Part shown: positions 1 through 7,452 of the stretch, piece by piece
Numbering within the stretch: position 1 is the first letter of the stretch
Layout of the letters: each line of letters begins with the position of its first letter
Virus record (IMG/VR): IMGVR_UViG_3300021138_002231
Location: 19,936-83,935 of that record
Reading direction: 5' to 3' (one strand)
Origin: a virus
DNA: 64,000 nucleotides
Program-made: the position numbers and the translations under genes
Notes under the pieces: generated by a model
Seen by the model: the letters and a program-made list of their open reading frames with translations, nothing else
Database searches by the model: none
Told to the model about the DNA's origin: nothing

Positions 1-953
1 AGTTTGAAGGACAAACTAAAAGTAAATTAGGTTCTCCAGAAGGTGAAAGCGTAGTAAATAAACTTTTTGGTGAAGCTTTAACTGAATACTTTGAAAAGAA
101 TCCTTCTATCGTTAAAACTATAGTTGAGAGAGCTTTAATTGCGCAAAAGGCTAGAGAAGCGGCTAAAAAACAATCAGAACTTATTAAACGAAAGAGTTTC
201 TTAGGAAAATCCAATCGCTTGCCTGGTAAATTAAAAGATTGTAATATGGAAGATCGTGATTCTACAGAAATATTCATCGTAGAAGGCGATTCGGCGGCTG
301 GTAGTGCAAAAGATGGACGCGATCCTCAAACACAAGCTATTTTGCCAATTAGAGGTAAAATTATCAATGCTGAAAAGAATGACTTAACTTCTCTTTTAAA
401 GAATCAGGAAGTTCAATCATTAATTTCTGCTATCGGTGTTGGAGTATTAATTAATGAAGATGAGTCAGAAGAAAATACTGATTTTAATCTTGATAATAGA
501 CGTTATAGTAAAATCATCCTAATGACCGACGCTGACGTTGATGGAAGTCATATTGCAACTCTGCTGTTAACATTTTTGTATCGATTTATGCGGCCTCTTG
601 TTGCAAATGGATATGTGTACCTAGCTCAGCCTCCTTTATATCGCGTTGATATTGGTAAAAAATCAACATATTGCTGGACTGAAGAAGAAATGACAGAATT
701 AGTCAGTTCTGCAAATGGCAAGGCAAAAACTGTTCGATTTAAAGGACTTGGAGAAATGAATCCTGAAGAACTTGCTGTTACAACAATGCATAGAGAAACA
801 CGTCGATTGCTTAGAGTTAATGTTTCAAATGCAGGAGATGCAGATCAGATGCTTTCAATCCTAATGGGTAGAAATGTTGCCGCACGTAAAGAACATATTA
901 TCAAACGATCAGAAGAAAGAACTTCTAACGACCTTGCGACAATTGTCGCCTAA
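1..953 (+). CDS. gyrB: DNA gyrase subunit B, C-terminal part (5' end outside window)
   Basis: ATPase subunit of a type IIA topoisomerase, which pairs with GyrA to supercoil or decatenate DNA. The reading frame is open from base 3 and begins with FEGQTKSKLG, a conserved GyrB/ParE segment, so the gene starts upstream of the window. The TOPRIM domain is visible: EGDSAAGSAKDGRD at about 282-323 holds the catalytic Glu, and DADVDGSH at about 531-554 holds the metal-binding aspartates. RFKGLGEMNPEEL near 738 is the conserved GyrB tail motif. The protein ends soon after this region, without the long insertion of enterobacterial GyrB. The stop lies 6 bases before gyrA, so the two subunits are probably co-transcribed. 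The family call is secure. Gyrase rather than topoisomerase IV is inferred from the partner's GyrA box. Confidence 0.95.
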   Translation, partial: FEGQTKSKLGSPEGESVVNKLFGEALTEYFEKNPSIVKTIVERALIAQKAREAAKKQSELIKRKSFLGKSNRLPGKLKDCNMEDRDSTEIFIVEGDSAAGSAKDGRDPQTQAILPIRGKIINAEKNDLTSLLKNQEVQSLISAIGVGVLINEDESEENTDFNLDNRRYSKIILMTDADVDGSHIATLLLTFLYRFMRPLVANGYVYLAQPPLYRVDIGKKSTYCWTEEEMTELVSSANGKAKTVRFKGLGEMNPEELAVTTMHRETRRLLRVNVSNAGDADQMLSILMGRNVAARKEHIIKRSEERTSNDLATIVA

Positions 954-959
954 AATACC

Positions 960-3482
960 ATGAGAAAAAAGAACAACAAACTAAATCAAGACGATAATTT
1001 GACATCTATTACAGAACATATTTCTGATGAAGAAATTACTGAATTATTAGATGAAAATTATATGCGTTATACATTCGCCGTCATGGAAGATCGCGCTCTT
1101 CCAGAAGCTAAAGATGGCTTAAAACCATCGCAAAGACGTATTTTAGTCGCAATGAATGATTTGAGACTAAATTATTCGAGTTCAACTGAAAAATGTGCTA
1201 AAATCTGTGGTGAAACATCTGGTAACTATCATCCACATGGTGAAGCTATTGTTTACCCAACATTGATTCGCATGGCACAAGATTGGGTCTTGAGATATCC
1301 TTTAATTAAAGGTCAGGGTAATCTTGGTAATGTTGGAGGCGATCCTCCAGCGGCTATGCGATACACCGAAGCAAAGCTTTCTCGGGCTGGTGAAGCAATG
1401 TTGTCTGATCTTTCTGAAGATGTTGTGCCATATGTTGCTAACTATAATGAAAAGTTAAGAGAACCAACTATTTTACCTTCTATTCTACCAAATCTTATTG
1501 TGAATGGTGGTAGCGGAATTGCAGTTGGTGTAGCTTGTAAACTTGCTCCTCATAATTTAAGAGAAGTTACAGAAGTTATCAAGGCTTATATTGCTAATCC
1601 AAATTTAACAGTTGATGAAATTATATCATTAATGCCTGGTCCTGATTTTCCCACTGGCGGAATCTTACGTGGGCAAAAAGGTGTTAGAGATTATTATGAA
1701 GCTGGTAGAGGATCGCTCACTATCGATGGCATTTATGAAATAACTGAGGGCCATAAAGGAGCACAAAATATTGTAATCACTGGATTACCATATGGATCAA
1801 GTCCTGAAAAACTAGCCGAACAAATCGAAGAACTTGTTAAAGAGAAAAAGATTGATGGCATCACTGACCTTAAAGATTTATCACATCGTAAAAATGGACA
1901 AACAGTTATTCAATTGATTGTTGAAGTAGGTAAAGGCGGGAATGCGAATCTTGTATTAAATCAATTACTTAAATCAACAAGTCTGCGAGTTTCTTTTGAT
2001 GTTAATCAAACTATTCTCATTGATGGTAAAGTCGTTGAAAATGCCCCCTTAAAGAGCCTTATTAAGGCTTTTGTGGATCATAGGCAAAATATATTGACAA
2101 ACAAGTTTAATGCTGAATTAAAGAAGAATCAAGCAAGAGTTCATATTCTTGATGGTTTGTTAAAAGTATCTTTGAACATTGATAAAGCTATTAAGCTTAT
2201 TCGGGCAAGCGATAATGCTGATAGTGCTATCCAAGCTTTATTAGACAATGATCTTGTTGATACAGAAATTCAAGCAAAAGCTGTTTTGGCGATTACATTG
2301 CGTCAACTTACTAAATTAGAGGCTAATTCTTTGGAAACTGAGAGAAAGAATCTATTAGAACGCAATGAATGGCTTACTGACATTCTTGGTAATAATAAAA
2401 AGCTTTTGAAATATATTGCAAAAGAACAAGAAGATTTTGCAAAATTATATGGAGATGATCGCAGAACAATTATTGGAGATGATACATCTGGTATTACTGC
2501 TGAAGATTTGATTCCTGAAGAACAAATTATCATCAGTTTAACAAAGGATGGATATATCAAGCGCGTACCTGTAAATACTTATAGGGTTCAAAAGCGTGGT
2601 GGAAAAGGCATGATTGGCGTAGGCAAAAGAGAAGCAGATGAAGCATCTGATATTTTCACTGGAAGTACACATGAATTGTTCTTATTCTTCTCAAATAAAG
2701 GAATTATGTATCGAAAGAAAGGTTATCAAATTCCTGAAGCTTCAAGAACTGGGAAAGGTATTCACTTAGCCAATCTTCTTTCTTTGTCTGCTGGTGAAGT
2801 TATTACTAACACTATTACAGTTAAAACATTAGATCAAGACGGAACATTAGTTATTGTTACTAAAAATGGTTTAATTAAGCGTACTGATATTAGAGAATAT
2901 GATTCACAACGCATTTCTAAGAAATTTGGGGCAATTAAACTTGAAGACAATGATGAAGTACAGTGTGTTACAATCACAGATGGCAAACAAGATATTGTCC
3001 TAATTACACAGAATGGTATGGCTGTAAGATATTCAGAGAATATTGTTCGGAAAACTGCTCGTATGACTAAGGGTTGTCAAGCTATGAATCTTGCTAAAAC
3101 AGATTGTATTGTGTCTATGTTAACGCTTGATAAGAATGAAAATCCCGATGTATTAGTAGTCACCACAAAGGGATATGCTAAGAAAACATTAGCTTCGGAA
3201 TATCGATGTTTGCAAGGAAGATACGCTAAAGGTGTGCGAACTATCGACATTGATAAATCTGATCGCAATGGTGCCATTGTAAGTGCATTAATTGTTACAG
3301 ATGAAGATACACTTTTATTCCTTACGAATAAAGGAACTATCATGAGAATGGCTGTTGCTGAAATTAAAGCTAAAGGAAGAAGTACTATGGGATCAAGGGC
3401 TATCAAAATAGAAGATGATACAACTCAAGTCGTTTCTGTAATTACAGCAAGTTGTGAAGAAGATGAAGAAGAAATAGAATAA
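960..3482 (+). CDS. gyrA: DNA gyrase subunit A
   Basis: DNA-cleaving and rejoining subunit of gyrase, 840 residues, close to the usual GyrA length. The winged-helix/tower cleavage domain covers roughly residues 30-510. The catalytic tyrosine is Y135 in AAMRYTEAKL. The C-terminal beta-pinwheel covers about 520-830 and carries QKRGGKG at 544-550, close to the canonical GyrA box QRRGGKG that marks a DNA-wrapping gyrase. The protein ends in an acidic tail (EEDEEEIE). In the quinolone-contact segment HPHGEAIVYP (91-100), the positions equivalent to E. coli Ser83 and Asp87 are Ala96 and Pro100. No clear ribosome site precedes the ATG, so translation may be coupled to gyrB. A strong terminator follows directly. 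Phage-borne gyrase is known from some very large phages. Confidence 0.96.
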   Translation: MRKKNNKLNQDDNLTSITEHISDEEITELLDENYMRYTFAVMEDRALPEAKDGLKPSQRRILVAMNDLRLNYSSSTEKCAKICGETSGNYHPHGEAIVYPTLIRMAQDWVLRYPLIKGQGNLGNVGGDPPAAMRYTEAKLSRAGEAMLSDLSEDVVPYVANYNEKLREPTILPSILPNLIVNGGSGIAVGVACKLAPHNLREVTEVIKAYIANPNLTVDEIISLMPGPDFPTGGILRGQKGVRDYYEAGRGSLTIDGIYEITEGHKGAQNIVITGLPYGSSPEKLAEQIEELVKEKKIDGITDLKDLSHRKNGQTVIQLIVEVGKGGNANLVLNQLLKSTSLRVSFDVNQTILIDGKVVENAPLKSLIKAFVDHRQNILTNKFNAELKKNQARVHILDGLLKVSLNIDKAIKLIRASDNADSAIQALLDNDLVDTEIQAKAVLAITLRQLTKLEANSLETERKNLLERNEWLTDILGNNKKLLKYIAKEQEDFAKLYGDDRRTIIGDDTSGITAEDLIPEEQIIISLTKDGYIKRVPVNTYRVQKRGGKGMIGVGKREADEASDIFTGSTHELFLFFSNKGIMYRKKGYQIPEASRTGKGIHLANLLSLSAGEVITNTITVKTLDQDGTLVIVTKNGLIKRTDIREYDSQRISKKFGAIKLEDNDEVQCVTITDGKQDIVLITQNGMAVRYSENIVRKTARMTKGCQAMNLAKTDCIVSMLTLDKNENPDVLVVTTKGYAKKTLASEYRCLQGRYAKGVRTIDIDKSDRNGAIVSALIVTDEDTLLFLTNKGTIMRMAVAEIKAKGRSTMGSRAIKIEDDTTQVVSVITASCEEDEEEIE

Positions 3483-3499
3483 CATTCTATTTACATTAT

Positions 3500-3537
3500 A
3501 AAAAACACTTGGAAAGATATCTTTCCAAGTGTTTTTT
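3500..3537 (+). terminator. Perfect palindromic intrinsic terminator after gyrA
   Basis: Two perfect 19-base arms (3500-3518 and 3519-3537) centred on GATATC, with A6 at the left edge and T6 at the right. The hairpin starts 18 bases after the gyrA stop. As it is fully symmetric it could terminate transcription from both strands. Confidence 0.88.
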
Positions 3538-3579
3538 ATTTAAAGGGATGTCATATAAATGTTTTGAATATTACATTAT

Positions 3580-4518
3580 ATGGCATTTCCAGGATTTTTA
3601 TCAAGATTTGAACCCGCAACAGGATTATTGGTGCGGGGCATTTTAGTTAATGGTCATTATCTCTTAACAGATACTTGTCAAGTATTCCCACAACAAGAAA
3701 TTGATTTAAATTGGCTCATACAAGGCGGTTCTGGTGGTAGTATCGCTAATCTAGGAAGAAAACATATTGAGGGACAAATATCTTGCCCTATTAGAGTAGA
3801 TCAAAATGGAAATTTAGAACAGGCTGTACAGGAAATTTTAAATAATGCTCAATTTCCAAATACACCTTTAAGGATAGATACAAATCATGTTCTTTCAGAT
3901 TTAAGAACAACAGCAGACAATGGAGGCACAGATAATAATTTACTTTTATCTATGGATTGTTTAGTTGTCAAAGATTTAACTGTCACAGCTACTCCGAATG
4001 AAGGTGTCAAACTCACAGCAACTGTAATTGGCATGATTGATAGTAGAACTTCCACTGATCTTATTACATCTCCTGATGGACATTATTTAGGGAGAACGAT
4101 ATCTTGGGCTGAATGCGATGCTGAAAGATTTCAATCTTCAATGCGAAGTGTCGTTAAAATAGTTGCAAGCATAAATAATCAAGTAGAAATTCCCACATTT
4201 TTACTTCCATATACAGCCTCTATTAATAGCAGATCAGATCAACCTACATTTGTAGGTGTTAAACAATGCAAATGGGGTGGAAATTTTGAAGAATTTCTCA
4301 GATTAGGTAATGATAAAGAAACATACATACATGGAGGTTGGATGGTAGGTGAAAATTTAGTATTTACTTTCGGTCCAATTAAAGCAATTTATCCAGTTCC
4401 ATTGTTTAAAATAAGCCAACAACCTTTAACATATAACATTTTAAAAAGAAATACTGAATTCTTTTTTCAAAATTCACCCAACTATGCTTATCAACAAGGT
4501 GGACTTTTTACATTTTGA
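3580..4518 (+). CDS. Probable virion (tail tube-like) protein, 312 aa
   Basis: Not recognised with certainty. It is a beta-rich, soluble 312-residue protein without a signal peptide or membrane segment. The alternation of short strands, for example LVVKDLTVTATPNEGVKL near residues 128-145, resembles phage tail tube or baseplate beta-sandwich proteins. The next gene encodes a protein of exactly the same length with a similar strand pattern, so they may be distant paralogues; this is inference. The ATG at 3580 is chosen because the in-frame ATG at 3559 meets TGA after one codon. No good ribosome site is seen. A TATAAA at 3554-3559 could serve as a promoter -10 element just downstream of the gyrA terminator. 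Confidence 0.6.
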   Translation: MAFPGFLSRFEPATGLLVRGILVNGHYLLTDTCQVFPQQEIDLNWLIQGGSGGSIANLGRKHIEGQISCPIRVDQNGNLEQAVQEILNNAQFPNTPLRIDTNHVLSDLRTTADNGGTDNNLLLSMDCLVVKDLTVTATPNEGVKLTATVIGMIDSRTSTDLITSPDGHYLGRTISWAECDAERFQSSMRSVVKIVASINNQVEIPTFLLPYTASINSRSDQPTFVGVKQCKWGGNFEEFLRLGNDKETYIHGGWMVGENLVFTFGPIKAIYPVPLFKISQQPLTYNILKRNTEFFFQNSPNYAYQQGGLFTF

Positions 4519-4618
4519 GAATAATAAAAATACACGATTGAAAAATAGAAGGTATTTTATACGTTTTAGAGAATCAAATTGACAAAGAAGGAATAGAAAC
4601 TTAGGAGAATGCAACAGT

Positions 4619-5557
4619 ATGCCAGTCAATAACAATATATTTGGCGTTAATAAAACGCTTCAAATAGCAGGAAGTCTAATTTTGGCAGCATCCGCGAACC
4701 GCAGATTAACTATGCAGGTTCAAAATAAGCCATTAATTCAAGGCACTCCCAAAACAAGAATTTTAGATATTGGTGGCGTGACTGAAGAAATTACTATTGA
4801 CTCACCTATCTTAATTGGCGGGGCTGCTGCTTATGACGGAAGAACATTATTAAATAATCGATTAAATGATTATTTAGGTAATCCAGCGAATGCAACTTTG
4901 CCTTTGCTTAAAAGTGCAAATATTTCTATTAATCAACAACAGGCTAATGTTGATTTGAATTTAATTTCTGATGGTGACCCAGCTAATGCGAATGTATTTT
5001 TAGTTACTGATCTTCAAATACCTGAACTTGATCCAAGTTCTTCTGGAGGGCCAACACGTTTGGCTAGATTCTACGATTTCAGAGTATATTTAGCTGGATA
5101 TTATTATTTTGTAACTGATGCAAGAATATCTGTTGAAGTTGATTCTCAAAATCTATATTTCCTTACACCATACAATGAAACTGTTGGAAATCAATTTCCT
5201 ACAGTAGGTATTTCGGCTATCAAGATTTCTGGTTCTGGTAAAGCGGCGGCTTTGTTGCAAGACCCTAATTCTTCAGACCCATATTTCCAAAATCCAGGAG
5301 ATGATTACAATGCTGAAGCATATTTAACTACTAATAATTATCCTCTAACATTACAACATTCAGGATTAGTTGATTATGTCAATACTGGGCCTAATGATGG
5401 CAGTTTTGCGATACAAATCTATAATGGCAGTGCATGGGTGGATTTATTTAGCGGAACTTCTATTGATTTGTCATATTCTGTTTTAAGTAAAAGCGAATTT
5501 AGAGTTGAACCAGGTTTGATGACTGTTGATTTTGCGTTTAACTGCTGGGTGAAATAA
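4619..5557 (+). CDS. Probable virion (tail-like) protein, 312 aa
   Basis: A 312-residue beta-rich protein with no cysteine-rich motif, signal peptide or transmembrane helix. The N-terminal half contains a segment about residues 50-65 (EEITIDSPILIGG) followed by a strand-rich region that resembles the preceding 312-residue protein in layout. The C-terminal third reads like a tail beta-sandwich. The start is supported by an AGGAG ribosome site about 12 bases upstream of the ATG. The 100-base gap from the previous gene has no terminator that I can see, so the two genes may form one transcript. A tail tube or related structural role is inferred from composition and pairing only. Confidence 0.6.
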   Translation: MPVNNNIFGVNKTLQIAGSLILAASANRRLTMQVQNKPLIQGTPKTRILDIGGVTEEITIDSPILIGGAAAYDGRTLLNNRLNDYLGNPANATLPLLKSANISINQQQANVDLNLISDGDPANANVFLVTDLQIPELDPSSSGGPTRLARFYDFRVYLAGYYYFVTDARISVEVDSQNLYFLTPYNETVGNQFPTVGISAIKISGSGKAAALLQDPNSSDPYFQNPGDDYNAEAYLTTNNYPLTLQHSGLVDYVNTGPNDGSFAIQIYNGSAWVDLFSGTSIDLSYSVLSKSEFRVEPGLMTVDFAFNCWVK

Positions 5558-5580
5558 CAATTCCTTAAAATCTGAACAAA

Positions 5581-5674
5581 TCTGAACATTTGTGAACAAA
5601 ACACAATTTTTAACAATTAAATTTACACAATTCCTTCTAAATGAAGGTTTTACAAACAAAATTTAGAAGGAATT
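5581..5674 (+). repeat. Left flank of tnpB with hairpin and inverted-repeat half-sites
   Basis: A perfect 14-base inverted repeat, 5629-5642 and 5661-5674, forms a hairpin with an 18-base loop. Its right arm contains AGAAGGA (5665-5671), the only ribosome-site-like sequence before the tnpB ATG. In addition, 5581-5593 (TCTGAACATTTGT) recurs inverted at 6873-6885, and 5623-5633 (TTACACAATTC) recurs inverted at 6884-6894, both within the 3' end of tnpB. These are plausible remnants of the insertion element's ends, but the exact boundaries cannot be fixed. Confidence 0.5.
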
Positions 5675-5684
5675 ATAGATTCCA

Positions 5685-6902
5685 ATGAAATCTTTCAAAA
5701 CTGAATTAATTCTCAATAATAAAGAAATTACAAAATGTAAAAAACATGCTGGCGTAGCCAGACATGCTTGGAATTGGGCATTGGAACAAACACAAAAAGC
5801 ATTAGATGACAAAGAATTATTGCCTTCAGCAATCATTTTACACAAACGTCTTGTGGCAGAAGTAAAGAAAAATAATCCTTGGTATTATGAAGTGAGTAAA
5901 TACACTCCTCAACAAGCATTAAGAAATCTTGAAGTATCTTGGAAAAGATGTTTTAAAAAATTATCTAAAAAACCAAAATTTAAAAAGAAAGAACAAAATG
6001 ATTCTTTTTATCTTGAAGGTAAAATTCAGATAAAAGGAAATAAAATTAAACTACCAAATCTTGGATGGATAAAAACACATGAAGTTCTACCTGAGATTCT
6101 TAAAGGAGAATCTGGTACAGCAAATGTTACAATATCTGAAAGAGCAGGCAGATGGTTTATTAGTTATAAAGTAAATCATAAACCTGAAATAACAGATAAA
6201 ACACTAGATTGTGCAGGTATGGATTTAGGAATTAAAACATTAGCAACACTATCTGATGGAACGACTTTTGAAAATCCTAAAGCATATAGAAAGAATAAAG
6301 CAAAGTTATCTAGAACACAGAGAAGTTTTTCAAGAAAGAAAAAAGGTTCTGCGAATGGAACTAAACAAAAACAAAAACTACGAAAGATACATTATAGAAT
6401 TGCGAACATTCGCAAAAACGCAATTCATAAGATAACATCTTATCTCACTAAGAATCACAGTGAGATTGTGTTGGAAGACTTAAATGTATCTGGTATGATG
6501 AAAAACCATAAGTTGGCATCCGCAATCGCAGATTGCGGATTTCATGAATTTAGAAGACAATTAGAATATAAATCTGAATGGCATGGATGTACATTAACAT
6601 TTGTTGACAGATTCTTTCCAAGTAGTAAAATTTTCTCTAATTGTGGATGTAAAAAGGAACAACTATCGCTTTCCGAGCGTATGTTTAATTGTTCAGATTG
6701 TGGTTTTCAGATTGATAGAGATTTAAATGCTGCTATTAATTTGAAAAAACAAATAAAATCCATACCCGAAGCTCTCGGGGAATTAACGCCTGTGGAGATG
6801 AAAGCTCTGGTTGCTGGCAAAGCCAGCAACGAAACTATCGTCACAGAAGCAGGAATAAAATATCAGTTAAGAACAAATGTTCAGAATTGTGTAAGTTTTT
6901 AA
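5685..6902 (+). CDS. tnpB: IS200/IS605-family TnpB, RNA-guided nuclease
   Basis: TnpB is the transposon-encoded RuvC-like, RNA-guided DNA nuclease ancestral to Cas12. At 405 residues it has the usual length. The RuvC motifs are present: D180 in GMDLGIKTL, E264 in VLEDLNVSGMM and D346 in DRDLNAAINL. An arginine- and lysine-rich stretch (about 200-245) fits RNA binding. The zinc finger at 317-339 is unusual: the first cysteine of the normal CxxC pair is Phe317, leaving C320, C322, C336 and C339. No tnpA transposase is nearby, so the element would be non-autonomous. The next gene begins only 31 bases after the stop, leaving little room for a right end and guide-RNA tail unless these overlap the coding 3' end. 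Confidence 0.9.
   Translation: MKSFKTELILNNKEITKCKKHAGVARHAWNWALEQTQKALDDKELLPSAIILHKRLVAEVKKNNPWYYEVSKYTPQQALRNLEVSWKRCFKKLSKKPKFKKKEQNDSFYLEGKIQIKGNKIKLPNLGWIKTHEVLPEILKGESGTANVTISERAGRWFISYKVNHKPEITDKTLDCAGMDLGIKTLATLSDGTTFENPKAYRKNKAKLSRTQRSFSRKKKGSANGTKQKQKLRKIHYRIANIRKNAIHKITSYLTKNHSEIVLEDLNVSGMMKNHKLASAIADCGFHEFRRQLEYKSEWHGCTLTFVDRFFPSSKIFSNCGCKKEQLSLSERMFNCSDCGFQIDRDLNAAINLKKQIKSIPEALGELTPVEMKALVAGKASNETIVTEAGIKYQLRTNVQNCVSF
6765..6902 (+). ncRNA. Candidate omega RNA region overlapping tnpB 3' end
   Basis: TnpB guide RNAs normally derive from the 3' end of tnpB and the element's right end. Here two stem-loops lie within the last 140 coding bases. One pairs CCCGA (6765-6769) with TCGGG (6775-6779). 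The other is a perfect 9-base stem, GTTGCTGGC (6810-6818) with GCCAGCAAC (6822-6830), closed by an AAA loop. The position fits an omega RNA scaffold, but the guide portion and 3' boundary are not determinable. Confidence 0.3.
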
Positions 6903-6919
6903 GAGCGGTGAAATAATTG

Positions 6920-6925
6920 TATAAT
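6920..6925 (+). promoter_or_regulatory. TATAAT -10-like element just before the 172-aa gene
   Basis: A perfect TATAAT ends 8 bases before the ATG at 6934, and no Shine-Dalgarno sequence lies between them. If used, transcription would start at or next to the start codon, giving a leaderless mRNA. No convincing -35 hexamer is seen at 17 bases. Confidence 0.3.
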
Positions 6926-6933
6926 TCAAAACC

Positions 6934-7452
6934 ATGAACATTCCTAAATCTAAAATAACTCAGAAAGATATTTCTAAAATAAAAGAAACTGATGAATTAG
7001 AATTAGTTCCTATGGTTTTAAGCAAATTGCTTTTAAGTAATCAAGACGGAAGTGTGGCTGTATTAGAAGCCGACGATAAAGCATTTACTTATGCATTAGA
7101 TTCTTACGAAGGAACACAACTTAGCTTTGCTAATGCTGGACTTTCAGATCATAGTCATATTAAAACAATCTACCAATTGTTTTTAGGATGGCTAAGAGAT
7201 CAAGAAGTTAAATTGACTAATATTATGCTTGAAGCGAAAGTTGGTGATGTACACTATGTAAGACTAGAGTGGACAGATAAACAAAATAAAAAGATTTACA
7301 GTATGGTGTCGTTGGGAGACGCTTTAATTCTATCACTTTTAACCAAAACAAAAATGTCTATTATTAAAAATGTCATACCATTAATGAATGAATATGATGA
7401 GAATTGGCCTTACGAAGTTGAAATTATCGATTTTGAAAGCAATGATGATTAG
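6934..7452 (+). CDS. Bifunctional-nuclease (BFN/DUF151)-like protein
   Basis: A 172-residue protein whose order of segments follows the BFN/DUF151 fold, by my own mental alignment to the Thermotoga TM0160-type sequence. The N-terminal strand pair is around MVLSKLLLSNQDGSVAVL. A helix near HIKTIYQLFLGWL takes the place of the family's THDLL segment. A strand-turn-strand follows at NIMLEAKVGDVHYVRLEW. SLGDALILSLLTK sits where the family has RPSDAIALA. The conserved Arg-Pro-Ser of that motif is replaced by Ser-Leu-Gly, so nuclease activity is doubtful. The role in a phage is unknown. The stop overlaps the stop of the convergent 836-residue gene by 4 bases, with no terminator between them. Confidence 0.6.
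   Translation: MNIPKSKITQKDISKIKETDELELVPMVLSKLLLSNQDGSVAVLEADDKAFTYALDSYEGTQLSFANAGLSDHSHIKTIYQLFLGWLRDQEVKLTNIMLEAKVGDVHYVRLEWTDKQNKKIYSMVSLGDALILSLLTKTKMSIIKNVIPLMNEYDENWPYEVEIIDFESNDD

Noticed and set aside
219-953. Start of gyrB at the TTG at 219
   Set aside because: The frame is open to the window edge and encodes conserved GyrB sequence (FEGQTKSKLG) before this codon.
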